Notes under the pieces: generated by a model | Databases searched by the model: none | What the model was told of the DNA's origin: nothing | Seen by the model: the letters and a program-made list of their open reading frames with translations, nothing else | Part shown: positions 33,501 to 42,900 of the stretch, in pieces | How positions within the stretch are numbered: position 1 is the first letter of the stretch | Layout of the letters: every line of letters starts with the position of its first letter | From: Amphibalanus amphitrite | Lineage: Eukaryota > Arthropoda > Thecostraca > Balanomorpha > Balanidae | NCBI RefSeq assembly: GCF_019059575.1 | Contig: NW_024883104.1 | Coordinates: 1-64,000 of the forward strand | Direction of reading: 5' to 3' | DNA length: 64,000 nt | Made by a program: the position numbers and the translations under genes

Positions 33501-34255
33501 CAGTCGGCTTTCCGAAAATTCCATCTTGGGAGAAAGTTAAAATTTGTTTGTTCTGAAGGAACATCAATGGAGTAGTGCAAAGGGAAGTGATCACTAAATA
33601 GGGTATCATCTGCAGTGTATTGGGTGAAAAGTGTCGCGGTGTTTGTGTCCGTGATAGCGAAGTCGATGACGCTATGTGAGGCTTCGCCATTAGAAATGCG
33701 TGTGTGTGTTGGTACTCTGTTTGTGAGTGGTATCAAATCAAGTGCTTCTATTACGTTAAGTATTTGTCTGCCTCTTGTGTCGTTGCGTGTGCATCCCCAT
33801 GTTAGATTTTGGGCGTTAAAGTCTCCCATTATGATAAAAGGAGGGGAGAGCTGGGAAATCAATTCGGAGAGGTGTTTAGGATTCAATGGGTAGGTAGGAG
33901 AGAGGTAGATAGAGAGGACAGTTAGATCACGCTGTGCTATTTTTACTTTAGCTCCTACAACGTTAAGCGTTGTATTGAGATGAATTTGGTGGTGCAAGAT
34001 ATTATTTGAGATATAAAGCGCCGAGCCGCCCCGGCGAGGTGTTTCATTTACGTTATCTGTATACAAAGAATAGTCACGAATGTTGAAATTATAATTAGTC
34101 GAGTCAGAGTCTATGAATCTGGTTTCTTGGATGGCGGCAAGTAACGGTTTATTATGCAAGATATAGTTCTTGAATTCCCCCCAATGAGATACCAGCGAGC
34201 TGGTATTCCATTGGAGAAAGAATTCAGGCCGTGATTGTTCAGTGTGGTTACTCAT
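30506..34255 (-). CDS. LINE ORF2: endonuclease-reverse transcriptase-RNase H polyprotein, 1249 aa
   Basis: The replication enzyme of the element, acting by target-primed reverse transcription. Domains in order: APE-type endonuclease ~15-230 (QWN 15-17, QET 43-45, GDFNA 144-148, SVIDF 195-199, SDHFPL 221-226); reverse transcriptase ~490-770 (YRPISLTS 519-526, FIDFKNAFD, GLPQGS, catalytic FADD 678-681, FLGITLD); RNase H ~970-1095 with all four acidic residues visible (D975 in FTDGS, E1008, D1032 in TDSASS, D1086 in ADELA); and a terminal CCHC finger (C1180, C1183, H1193, C1198). No stop or frameshift interrupts it. The ATG lies six bases after the ORF1 stop and in the same frame, so translation by reinitiation or readthrough are both possible. 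Confidence 0.96.
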   Translation of the reverse strand: MSNHTEQSRPEFFLQWNTSSLVSHWGEFKNYILHNKPLLAAIQETRFIDSDSTNYNFNIRDYSLYTDNVNETPRRGGSALYISNNILHHQIHLNTTLNVVGAKVKIAQRDLTVLSIYLSPTYPLNPKHLSELISQLSPPFIIMGDFNAQNLTWGCTRNDTRGRQILNVIEALDLIPLTNRVPTHTRISNGEASHSVIDFAITDTNTATLFTQYTADDTLFSDHFPLHYSIDVPSEQTNFNFLPRWNFRKADWANFQKHINVECRDPPKDINTFLDMILNVAKQTIPLTRPPIPDKNSPWWNSDCQRAVALRRRAMRVFRRCICDAHAEAARKARRESREIILKAKSSSWQQFANTFNRFTPLSKIWSLIKCFTKNRTYYKVPHLYINNIHYIIPSEVTIQFAIHYANISSEQQHPPQFTTTLDTHLSTLSFDSLNNEQYNAPFREHELHSSLAKCGNTSVGPDQVAYQFFKNLPESGLATLLANINQLWESNSYPPSWRRSIIIPILKNGKQHSDPANYRPISLTSCASKLMERMVNGRIRAYLESNNLLSPYQTGFRPRKSVSSNITHLINSIQIGYQRKEYTVAVFIDFKNAFDKVNRKALLIKLHKTGIRGHMAHFISNFLSNRTFQVRCGNTYSPDYILEHGLPQGSVISPTLFTIMINDIFDNEPSYIKHSLFADDIALWYTHHNPNIGIEQIQHSLNNIGKWCKKWGLTISPSKTVAVIFSHRLLRDKWRNLTLDNKPIKYVQKHKFLGITLDYTLNFNAHIEDLVQRCTRRINIMKCIAGREWGADRRTLTQLYVTLIRPILDYNSFLYDDIASSRIDKLQTIQNHALRIITGALRTTRITALHIDTNIPTLDRRRKFLLLRYYIRCASRPDDIAYQILTNTQSNSSLTNQRRYPLISRRLQKVIDHFQITIPTILPIPPITSAYLDRIDNIEYLFNEKKDRVTVAEVNQLFLEYCHTHQQTTFYFTDGSVMNGKSGAGVFSTHYRKSSRLPDIFSIFSAELAAILHAINHIKKKKVKNSVICTDSASSLSAIKSQNQTDHHIVYLIKKNIIHLNKIGYNIRLLWIPGHSGIPGNIKADELAKQSLNLSNRKEDRCTHQDVLSHLNHAFRDLRQYDWQALPYDHLFEIHPQIGNFTSSNQDNRLKEIVLARLRLGHTKITHNFIIKNEPPPSCPHCAAHTRLNIAHLLINCPHYDQYRQPIIHYTNTHNLSLDLPTLLGDDHPDLIDLLFTFLSDSNLINSI

Positions 34256-34261
34256 GTTTGC

Positions 34262-35539
34262 TTATTTATGTTTTACTGAGAGACGGGTCATGGGTCGGGC
34301 CCGGCTGACCGTCTCCGACTCTGTGTCAGTGGCGGGTTCAGATGGTGGGATGGAGTGTGTGGGTGAGGTGGCAGCGCTGGTCCCCGTCCGCTCGGACAGA
34401 GGCGAGTCCGGCTCCAGTGTCGTGGTTGGTGACGCGTCCGGTGTCTGTGAGGGTGTGGTCTGTGGTCGTGGTGGTGTTCGTGGTGGGGTCGGAGGGCGCT
34501 GGGCACTCCGCACCGGTGGAGGGGGACGCGGCGGTGTCTGTGTGGGTGTGGTCTGTGGTCGTGGTGGTGTTCGTGGTGGGGTCGGAGGGCGCTGGGCGCT
34601 CCGCACCGGTGGAGGGGGAGGTGGCGGCCTCGCCGGCGGAGGCGTGTCCTCGCTTGTTTGTGTTGGGCGCGGAGGGCGTGGGCGCGGCGGCGGGACCTTT
34701 TCGCGGACTGCCGGGAGCGGGGGCCACTCAGCTGGATCCAGTGTGACTGTTGCGTTCGTTGTGCGGCTGTTCTGTTTCATGTGGTGCTCCCTGGCTGCCT
34801 GTCTTGTGGCCTCCCGGTGCCAACGGCTTGCATCTTGGACAACGGGGCACCCCTTATCCCAAGACGGATGAGGCCCTCCGCAACTGAAGCAAAGAGGGGG
34901 AGCCTTACACCCTTCCGTCGGGTGCTCCTCGGAACAGCGTCCGCACCGCGGTTTGCGGCGACGACACGCCCGCGCACTGTGGCCATACATGAGACAGTTT
35001 TTGCAGGGGCGAGGGGCGTAGACCCACGGCGTGATCGGGACTCTCAAGTAGCCGCAATACACGACTTGCGGGAGGTCCCGCCCGGCGAACCATAGTCTTA
35101 TTGTGGGGTTAGGACCCATCTTTTCGATGTTGTTGGACCTGAGCCTTTCGACTTTGATGACGCCTTGCTCCTTGAGTTCGTCGAGGAGCTCAGCGTTGCT
35201 GAGCTCCGTCAGCGCCTCGCTCCTGAGAGCACCTTCCACTGAGTTCAGTCGGTGGGCGAGTTGGGTTGTCACGGGTTGGTCGGTGAACGTCGTCATGTTG
35301 AGGAGGATCTCTGTCTGCTCTTTGTTTTTCGTTTGGATCAGAAGGGACCCGGACTGTACGGCCTTAGCCGAGGTGACGGGGCCGCACAGGCGATCCAAGG
35401 ACCGCTTGATGGTAAACGGGTTGCTGTTTTTGAACGTTAGGTTGTTGGTGGTTTTTTTTACCAGCACGAAAGCTGGGCCGTCAGGGATGGTTTCGGAGGG
35501 GGGCAGTGAGGCCGCCCCCTCATCCTGGTAGAAAGGCAT
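34262..35539 (-). CDS. LINE ORF1: gag-like nucleic-acid-binding protein, 425 aa
   Basis: Structural protein expected to coat the element's RNA. An RRM-like region may span residues ~20-170. It is followed by three closely spaced zinc knuckles: C179-C182-H187-C192, C199-C202-H206-C211 and C217-C220-H224-C231 (CKNCLMYGHSARAC is the first). The C-terminal ~150 residues are proline-rich and contain a ~31-residue unit repeated twice (RSAQRPPTPPRTPPRPQTT), a duplication also visible in DNA at about 34440-34620. The frame ends TAA at 34262-34264. ORF2 begins nine bases downstream of the first stop base, in the same frame. The start is the first ATG of the open frame; the short upstream leader supports it. 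Knuckle-type ORF1 is usual for Jockey, I and R1 elements. Confidence 0.92.
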   Translation of the reverse strand: MPFYQDEGAASLPPSETIPDGPAFVLVKKTTNNLTFKNSNPFTIKRSLDRLCGPVTSAKAVQSGSLLIQTKNKEQTEILLNMTTFTDQPVTTQLAHRLNSVEGALRSEALTELSNAELLDELKEQGVIKVERLRSNNIEKMGPNPTIRLWFAGRDLPQVVYCGYLRVPITPWVYAPRPCKNCLMYGHSARACRRRKPRCGRCSEEHPTEGCKAPPLCFSCGGPHPSWDKGCPVVQDASRWHREATRQAAREHHMKQNSRTTNATVTLDPAEWPPLPAVREKVPPPRPRPPRPTQTSEDTPPPARPPPPPPPVRSAQRPPTPPRTPPRPQTTPTQTPPRPPPPVRSAQRPPTPPRTPPRPQTTPSQTPDASPTTTLEPDSPLSERTGTSAATSPTHSIPPSEPATDTESETVSRARPMTRLSVKHK

Positions 35540-35953
35540 GTTACTCTGGTTAATTTGTGTTTATATCTGGTTATTATTAATAGAAGAATCAATAGCGGGC
35601 AGAACCGCAAATAGCAAAATTAGTCCGATCCGGATGAAAAAATTGGGCAAGAGGGCCGGCGCTGCCGGTAACCTCGGAGGCCCCCAGACAACGACGAAAG
35701 ATCAGAGAGAAAGAGGTGGGGGGTTGTGGGACAGAATGTCCCTAGAAGAGAGGGAGTGGAAGAAAACGAAAACGATCCTAAATTACCTGCCTACTACGAG
35801 CACTTCTATGCGGGGCTTTAGCGCCGCCGGTGTGTCACCCGTCTTAATAAAGACGGGTGCACACAGCCGGGGATCTAAAAGCTGAAAGCAGCCGCTCAAA
35901 ATGCCGTAGCCTATCACCTAGTTGCCGCAGTGGCACGCCCTGCCTAATAGCGG

Positions 35954-36400
35954 GGAATATCCTAAAGTAGAAGCCTACATAGCAGCAGTTGCTGATCGTG
36001 ATTCATGCTCATTGCTCAACTATCCATTGAGGCGCTTATTATCAAAACTTGAAAGCGAATGCCAAGCATTTCAAAGGAGACAATTAAGGAAATCCGATGT
36101 CGCCGCTGATAACGGAGCTACCTCATGGTGAACAAATCGCGTCCCGCCACATGGCCCGCTGCACGGTGAACCATGTCATTTGGAGAGAACAGAATGACAG
36201 CGGATAAACTAGCCAAGCCATGTCGTAATGTCGAAAATGATGGAACAAATGTTGAGTACCAGGAAAGAGATGCTTCCAGCATAGCTCGAAGGTCAGGAAG
36301 GAAAACGTGATTAAAATCTTAACCGTTCATGGGACAACCAGACTAGGTGACTTCTAACCTGCTTTCAGCCTCCATTGGCCGCAGAGCGAGATGATTAAAG
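35954..36400. repeat. 3' portion of the Harbinger-derived repeat, copy B
   Basis: Continues copy B on the far side of the LINE: GGAATATCCTAAAGTAGAAGCC, then the same landmarks as 28896-29345 (TCATTTGGAGAGAACAGAATG, GGCCGCAGAGCGAGAT). It differs from copy A by scattered substitutions. Confidence 0.85.
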
Positions 36401-36764
36401 CCATGGGGAGAAGCAATTGGAAACCTGACTAAATGATGTCTCAGTGCGAGCTCCCGCCCGCCCTAACCGCTACCGGAGGTGGAACGGGACTGCCGGGACT
36501 GCACGCTGCCGGTGCGGCCCGCGCCGGGATCATGTCACAATCACGTGACCGGCAGCCACCAATGGGAGGGCTCCCTGCGTCCGCGCCCCTGGGATAGCGA
36601 CTGTGCCGCAACGCAGCACGCCGCGCCGGCCGGTCGGCTCGAGCGTAATGTGGCCGTCTACCGGAACCCTAAAACAGAACCGAGCAGTGCAGCCCTTCTG
36701 CTCGATATTCGGTTGAGGTTTCAATTGCAAGAATTGATTTCATTGCGTAATGTGTTTTATCTCA
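36401..36764. other. No recognisable feature
   Basis: GC-rich stretch with a chance open frame at 36479-36778. No family resemblance. Confidence 0.4.
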
Positions 36765-36772
36765 AACGCAAC

Positions 36773-36913
36773 CAGTAGCGGTAAGGGGGGGGGGGGGGCA
36801 CTGCCGAATTTTGGTCCCATTCTTTCCATGCAACGCCCATAGGACTAATGTTAGAATGCTAAATTCAAAGGGGGGCACGGTGCCCCGGTGCCCTCCCCGT
36901 TCCGCTGCCTATG
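36773..36913 (+). mobile_element. 141-bp hAT-type MITE, copy 2
   Basis: The 8-base duplication AACGCAAC lies at 36765-36772 and 36914-36921. It starts CAGTAGCGGTAAGGGGG and ends GTTCCGCTGCCTATG. It shares TTTTGGTCCCATTCTTTCC and GGGGCACGGTGCCCCGG with copies 1 and 3. Confidence 0.88.
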
Positions 36914-36921
36914 AACGCAAC

Positions 36922-37748
36922 TGTTATAGGAAGAGACAGGTGTTCCGCCGTTTAATGAAAATTGGTAGATATTGCACAAGTTATCGGTCCAGTTTAACAG
37001 CCCCCCTAAGATCTCAGCTCCCAGTGGAGCTAGAAAGACAAAATTTGGAGGGTATGTGGGGGCCCTGGGGAACTCTATTGTGTGGGAATTTCATGACCCT
37101 AGGTCAATATCCTCAAGGTCAAATGAGGTCAAATGTGGTCAAATCTGTCATATGAGCGACTTTTTTGCGTTTACACGCCGATAACTCAAAAAGCTACCAG
37201 CCGATTTTCTTTTTTTATTCACTATACGAAAGAACATACATTTGTGAGTATGTAGGGTGAATTTCTAGTTAATCAAACAATAAATATGGCAGTTAGAACT
37301 CATAGAAACCTGCTAAGGGTAAGATGTCGCCGGCTGAAGCGGGATCGGCGGACGCGGGAAAAGCGGCAATCACAATTTTGTGTTTACACACTCATAACTC
37401 AAGTTTTTACCGGCTGATTTTCAAAATTTTTTTGACCATAAGATTGCCTGTACATTTCTTAGTCTTCTCACTAAATTTGACGCGAATCGAATATAATCAG
37501 CGGTAAGGAGCGCGATGTAAAGACGGAACCGTCCCGCCCCGGCACAGTCTACAATTCAAGCGGCGCGTAACGGCTAGCGCCGGCCGTCGCGCCGCCGCGC
37601 CGCCGCGGCGGCAGGATGTTTGACTTTACACCGCTATTACTAGAAAAGTTGCGAACCGATTTTCTTATTTCTTGCACGAGAAGATTCGCAATTCAATTCT
37701 GGACAGGTAGCCAAAATTTCACATTAATATTATGTTCGCGGCGCGAGT
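36922..37748. repeat. Repeat-derived sequence with AACTC..CCGATTTTC motifs and a GGTCAAA cluster
   Basis: GGTCAATATCCTCAAGGTCAA and GGTCAAATGAGGTCAAATG occur at 37093-37135. Three copies of a 'GATAACTCAAAAAGCTACCAGCCGATTTTC'-like motif (shown here in part: CTACCAGCCGATTTTC) lie near 37170, 37387 and 37630. GCC-rich CGCCGCGCCGCCGCGGCGG is at about 37589-37610. No gene. Confidence 0.5.
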
Positions 37749-37812
37749 TATTGGCGAAAAACAAGAGGGGTGGGCGAAATCCGCCCCCCCCCCCTTCCAC
37801 TGCGCGTGTTAA
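37749..37812 (+). mobile_element. Solo right end of a TTAA-flanked G-hairpin element
   Basis: GTTATTGGCGAAAAAC, then GAGGGGTGGGCGAAATCCGC, a C run, CCACTGCGCGTG and TTAA (37809-37812). The arrangement matches the right ends at 39248-39310 and 54925-54993. The left end was not found. Confidence 0.5.
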
Positions 37813-38139
37813 ATCGTTGAAATCCTTCTAAAGAATGGATTATTTCTCCAGGTAATGGCGAAATAAGGATCAACATATGTAACCGAACTTTGATTCGCTG
37901 ACCTTCAGTTATCTCTTCGGGGAAAAATGTTTGTTTTGGATCAACCAACATTGACAGACATATTTTTTTCGTCAAACTAACTATAGCTAAACCCGATCGA
38001 GGCCACATAATGTCAACGACCTTGAACCTGACTTTCCAGCAGCCTTGACACCCACCACCATCCACGGGAAATAGGTGCATCATTTCACATGTTGGCACGT
38101 TTCTAGTCACAAAAAGTTTGGAAACGTACGGATAATGTG
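37813..38139. other. No recognisable feature
   Basis: Intergenic; a minus-strand open frame spanning 37748-38461 runs through the MITE copy 3 and is chance. Confidence 0.4.
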
Positions 38140-38147
38140 CGCTGACA

Positions 38148-38300
38148 CATAGGCGGCGGAACGGGGAGGGCACCGGGGCACCGTGCTCCCTTTTATTTTG
38201 GCATTTTAACATTAGCCCTATGGGCGTTGCATGGAAAGAATGGGACCAAAAGTCGGCAGTGCCCCCCCCCCCCTTAGTTGAGGGTGTTCCGCCACTACTG
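38148..38300 (-). mobile_element. 153-bp hAT-type MITE, copy 3
   Basis: The 8-base duplication CGCTGACA lies at 38140-38147 and 38301-38308. Ends are CATAGGCGGCGGAACGGGG and GGTGTTCCGCCACTACTG. It is in opposite orientation to copies 1 and 2 relative to the plus strand: GGAAAGAATGGGACCAAAAG is the complement of their internal segment. Confidence 0.9.
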
Positions 38301-38308
38301 CGCTGACA

Positions 38309-39310
38309 TAGGTACACTGTATCGCCATTCTGGACTGATATGGTCTCGAGGAACAGGCCAGAGGTAAGACCCGAGGTACACGCCGAATGGACTGAGACTG
38401 ATTGCCCAAAACGTGTTCTTAGGCTACCAAGACAATATTCGTTGCATACAATATAATTCAATGGTTAAGGTCAAGGTCAGGTCAGGTCAGGTCACCAACA
38501 ACAAAATATAGAAAAGGGCATGTGCGACACATGATTTATGAGTCATTTTATTCATATAATTCAATAGGCACACTCAATTAGTGATATGGACCACCTCTGG
38601 ATGAATTTCAGGTCGAGGTCAGGTCAAGGTCAGGCCAAGTGAGGTCAATTTTTGAAGTTGGTTGTTAAGGCTTAAAAAGGTGTCTATCTTATGCAGTTTT
38701 TCACAGCAATCGAATGATGCTATTTTTGTTTCCGTATACGAGGTCTAGTACTTCCAAAAAAATCATTTTTCGAAAAATTTGTGTGTCGTGACGTTATAAC
38801 TTTTTGAATAACTTCCACATTTTGAACCGATTCTTCTCAAAATTGGTATGTCGGCGCACATAGACCACTTCTCTGCCAAAAATACTGTTTTTTTCGATAC
38901 ACTTAAAGTTTTGGATTTTATAATTATTTTCCCCCAAAAGTCGTTTTTTTTAAATTTGGGGCCAAAACCCAAAAATTTCAAAAAACAGAGATTGTCATTT
39001 GATAGACAAAGTAGAATGACGTACAACTTTTTTGTTACGTCTTGATTCCTTTAGAAATGAAGATGTTAGCGGCGTTTGAAATTTTGCGATTTTTGAGGCG
39101 AAAATGGCGAACATGACGTCACTAAAACGTCATTTTCTCAAAAATTTCCGACGGATTTGCTCAAATTTTCACGGAACGCGTCAAATTGATGTATGATAAG
39201 GTACTGAAAGTTTGACGTTGCTGGCGTAGCGCGTTTAGAAGTTATTGGCGAAAAACGGGAGGGGGGGGGGGCAGATTCTCCCCCCCCCCCCAGCGGGGCG
39301 CGGGCTAACC
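38309..39310. repeat. AGGTCA clusters and right end of a TTAA-type element
   Basis: AGGTC pentamers run at 38467-38495 and 38612-38645. At 39240-39310 the sequence GTTATTGGCGAAAAACGGG, a long G run, a C run and AGCGGGGCGCGGGC followed by TAA repeats the right-end layout of 54925-54993, with TTAA mutated to CTAA. The matching left end was not found. Confidence 0.5.
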
Positions 39311-39561
39311 TACATATACCAAATTTAGCAAGCCATTGTGCAATTTCCACCTCCAAACCTTTACTTTGAGTGGTATCTCTAGTTGCTAGAATATTTTAAC
39401 GTTTCCTTAGCACGGCGAAAACGAATATAAAGCCCAACCAACAACGACTGTCCCGCCGAACATCCCGACGAGGGGCTGAGGCGACGACCCCGCCCAGGAG
39501 GGCGTCGATGGGATCCGGTATGAACGTCAAACTGTAGTTAGTCCACATCAAACCAAAAATA

Positions 39562-39567
39562 TTTATT
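39562..39567 (-). terminator. CLUAP1: Possible poly(A) signal for CLUAP1
   Basis: An AATAAA on the minus strand lies about 435 bases after the CLUAP1 stop codon. The distance is reasonable for a 3' untranslated region, but no other evidence supports its use. Confidence 0.35.
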
Positions 39568-39999
39568 ATATCCACGACAGATGCGACAGGCGGCGAAAGC
39601 ATAAAAACGAATGCAGCGGTATTACGACGACCCAGACGAAAATCTCATTGCTGATCCGTTGCACTACCTCTTAGCTAACGTGGTACATAAATGTTGCAGA
39701 GGTCTCGCGGAAGCTGATGGATCACAAGCGAGCTACAGTAATTAGGGACATCATATTACGGATGACGGATCGTGCGTCATGTCCCACATGTGCCGCAACA
39801 AGATCAGCCTCTGAGGCCGGTGCCATGGACGGATTTCCACAGGTGACCTTGCATTCGCTCTGCAAGGGAAAACACAGGATATGTGCACACAGACAAGCAC
39901 TGCTGCCACGCGGAACGGTCCCTGGGCAAGTGCATTAGTGACCAATAACACGGGCACCCCTTCTCTTCCACAAGACTGCCGACCGCAGTCTGCGGCCGT

Positions 40000-42900
40000 C
40001 TAGAAGTCGTCATCCTCGGCCTGCTTGGGCGGCTCCTCAGCACCGGCTTCGACGCCCTCCCCGGCGTCGGGCGGCGGCTCGGCCCCGTCATCGGGAGGCG
40101 GTGGCGGCGGCTGGTCCGCGGCAGCGTCCTCCGGCGGGGCGGCGTCCGCCGGTGGCGGCTCCTCACCCCCGTCACCTTCCGGCGGCGGCTCGGCCTGCTC
40201 GGCCAGCGGCCCCTCGCTGGGCGCGGCGGCCGGCTCCCGCACCAGGTTCACCTCCTCGTCACTGAACATGGCCGCCTGGGCCAGGTCGTCTGTCGGACAC
40301 AGGCCGGAGGGATATCGATCATTCGAAGTGCTGTTGTAACCTACACCGAAACTTGAACGTGTTGGGATTTGGAAACAACTGGAGTTGACATAAGCAAAAA
40401 CGACTTCCATTCTAGCTGAAGGAGCCAGCATTAGCGACAAGAATATCAAGCTGAAATCATCAAACGAACACACTACGATAGTTACCCTCTCTGAGACCAC
40501 CCAACAATTCCGTTCACTCACCATCGTTGAGATCGAGGCTGGTGTCCGATCCGAGCTCATCGAAGTCGGCCTGCATGGAGCCGAAGACGCGCGCGCCCGG
40601 CCGGCCCTTGGGCTTCTCGCCCTCCTCCGTTGGGGCCGTGAACATCATGTCCTCAGAGGTCTTGGCGATACGACCCAGGCCGATGTCGAGCTCCGAGTTG
40701 TCGGCCTTCTGGATCTCCTCCAGTTGCTGCTTCATCGCCGCCTGTGGAGAAGAGGTAAGAGGTGTTACAAAAGATGCGGATGCATGACTAGGAATGTTTT
40801 CCTTAGCGTAACAGGGGCTAGAAGAAATGTTGCAAAGTAACCGTCAAGTGTTTTGTCGAAAGTCCAACAGTGATATCAAACTAAAACAATCATTGCAGCT
40901 ACGAGTTCCCACCAGGGGCCATTGCCAATTTAGGAGGGTAGTAGCGCCACGCACCTGCCGCTCCTTCATGCGCGTCTCCTCGGTGCGTTCGTAGTCGTCC
41001 ATCTCGGCCTCGAGGAAGGCCAGGCAGCGGAACTTGTCGATGTAGTCGGTGTACAGCTTCTTCAGCTCCTCCTCCAAGCGTTCAAACTCGTCCATGAACG
41101 CAGGCCTGGCAGAGATAACCAGACATTCACTCAGTGCTGAGCATTAGGATGTTACCAGAAGCACCCGCAATGATCGATAATTTCTACAATACCATCACTT
41201 TCAAAGAAAATCACTCCTTTTCCACTGGTTCCCCCCTACAATGTGTCTAAACTCTAACATATATTATATGAGGCCGTACCTGACTTTCTTCAGCGTTGCC
41301 AGCCGTTTCTGGCTTCGGTCCAGATCAGTCTTTTTCTTTTCGATCTTCGCATCCAAATTGGCCTCATCGGTGGCGACGTTGGAGATGAGCTTCTTGTTCT
41401 TCTCGATCTCCTCCTTGATGAAGACGCTCGCCTTCGCCACGCTGGACTCCACGTCATTCAGCTCGATGTTCTTCGAGAGCACTTGCTGTCGCACTTCCTG
41501 CAAAGAGCGGTCACCCACATGACACAAAGCCACCCACCTCTGACCGGGCGGGAGCACGCGCAGCGTCATCTATCGGTAAGTTGCAAGAGCTTCCGTATTT
41601 CAGGTTGGTCCAGCCTGGGTCCAGCTACCGACGAGTAACGGCTAAATCAAAGAAATCCAGGACAAAACACAGCCAGCTTTTCATAAAACCAAGTGTGGAG
41701 CCACAGATAACAGTAGTACTGGATTGGAAACAGAATATTGGCAGTTGCAGTAAGAGGCCGAATGTTTTTATGCGACGGCGCCAAAATGGGATTCTCGCGT
41801 GCTGCTGGGTGGATCATTTGTGTGTTGTGTATTGCAAGAAATCGTCATTTTTGTGTTTTGTCGTTTACATTTAAAATCGAAGCTACCAATGTTACTTTCA
41901 TTTGCTTAAAAATTAAAGTATTTCACTTTTAATTTGATTATTTAGAGGGCACAATGCGTGGTGTTTTCTTTTGAAAACAAAGTGTGGTGCAAAGCCTTAC
42001 ATACATACGTATAGTATAGGTACATCAACAATGGAGGAGGAGAATGAACGGTAAAAAACTGCCGTTCTGGCTACAACCCAACGAATCAAGAGGAACAAAA
42101 GATTAAAACAGGTGATGTCTCACATGCCACCTATTCGCTTTTTTCACCGAAACATCTCTACGGGCTCAGTGGGTTGGCGCCATGGGTCACCGTGACCGGG
42201 CTGAGTGGGATCAGGACTATTCCGCTGTGTGTGAGCTGCATTTCAGAAAGGAAGATTTCGAAGATGATCGGTCATTTCGCACCGGCATGCAGAGACAGCG
42301 CCGTCGGCTCAAGAGCGGCGCAGTCCTGTCAGTATTGACCAGCGTGGATGGATTACGCGATGCCCCCTGTGCACGAGCGGCCAGCGAAACTAGCCATGGC
42401 ATCCGCACGCCACTCACACCAGAAGCAGGTTATGAAGGGCCAGACCGATGCGTTCTTCACGAATGACAATGTCAGCTATCAGGTGGCAACTACAACTGGT
42501 CGAGTGTCCGGCAGTTCCTGGAGAATGAGGCGGTACTCCGAAGTCGAACTAAGGGCCTCAGATGGTGGTCACTGGTCACGTTTCAGCCCCGCCGACGCCT
42601 CCGCCCGAATGGCACCATCACGGCAGGAGTGACAGCAGGATGGTGCTCTTGTCATCCAGGAGCTAGTGGCCGCGGTGGCGAAATCCACTGAAATGGAGGA
42701 CCTGGATGACAGCGCCAAGGCCTCCCTGGGACACAGCTCCGGCGCCTTGGCACGCTCGGCTCTGCGCTCGGCCACCAGGCGTAACAAGTACGGTGCCTCC
42801 GCCCTGCCTCCGCCAGCCTGCTGATCTATCATGGGGCTACGCCGCTGGAGGTACGACTGGAGAAAGACGAGGAAGACATCGACCTCACCGTGAGGATCTG

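Larger units (their letters stand above)
29757..35942 (-). mobile_element. Complete 6.2-kb RNase H-bearing non-LTR retrotransposon (I/Jockey group)
   Basis: The 11-base target duplication CCTAATAGCGG lies at 29746-29756 and 35943-35953. On the minus strand the layout is: ~400-base 5' leader (35942-35540), ORF1 (35539-34262), ORF2 (34255-30506), ~725-base 3' region, and a 23-base poly(A) tail (T run at 29757-29779). Both frames are open throughout, so the element may be recent and coding-competent. The uninterrupted site is visible in copy A of the Harbinger repeat (28880-28905), which confirms the boundaries. Endonuclease, RT, RNase H and a CCHC terminus together suggest the I/Nimb side of the Jockey superfamily; the clade needs a tree. 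Confidence 0.95.

Noticed and set aside
34242-34871. Plus-strand open frames opposite LINE ORF1, including a Gly/Val-rich 209-residue frame
   Set aside because: Mirror frames of the GC-rich proline-coding repeat on the other strand; no family resemblance.
37748-38461. 237-residue minus-strand frame
   Set aside because: Runs through a hAT MITE and its duplication; chance.
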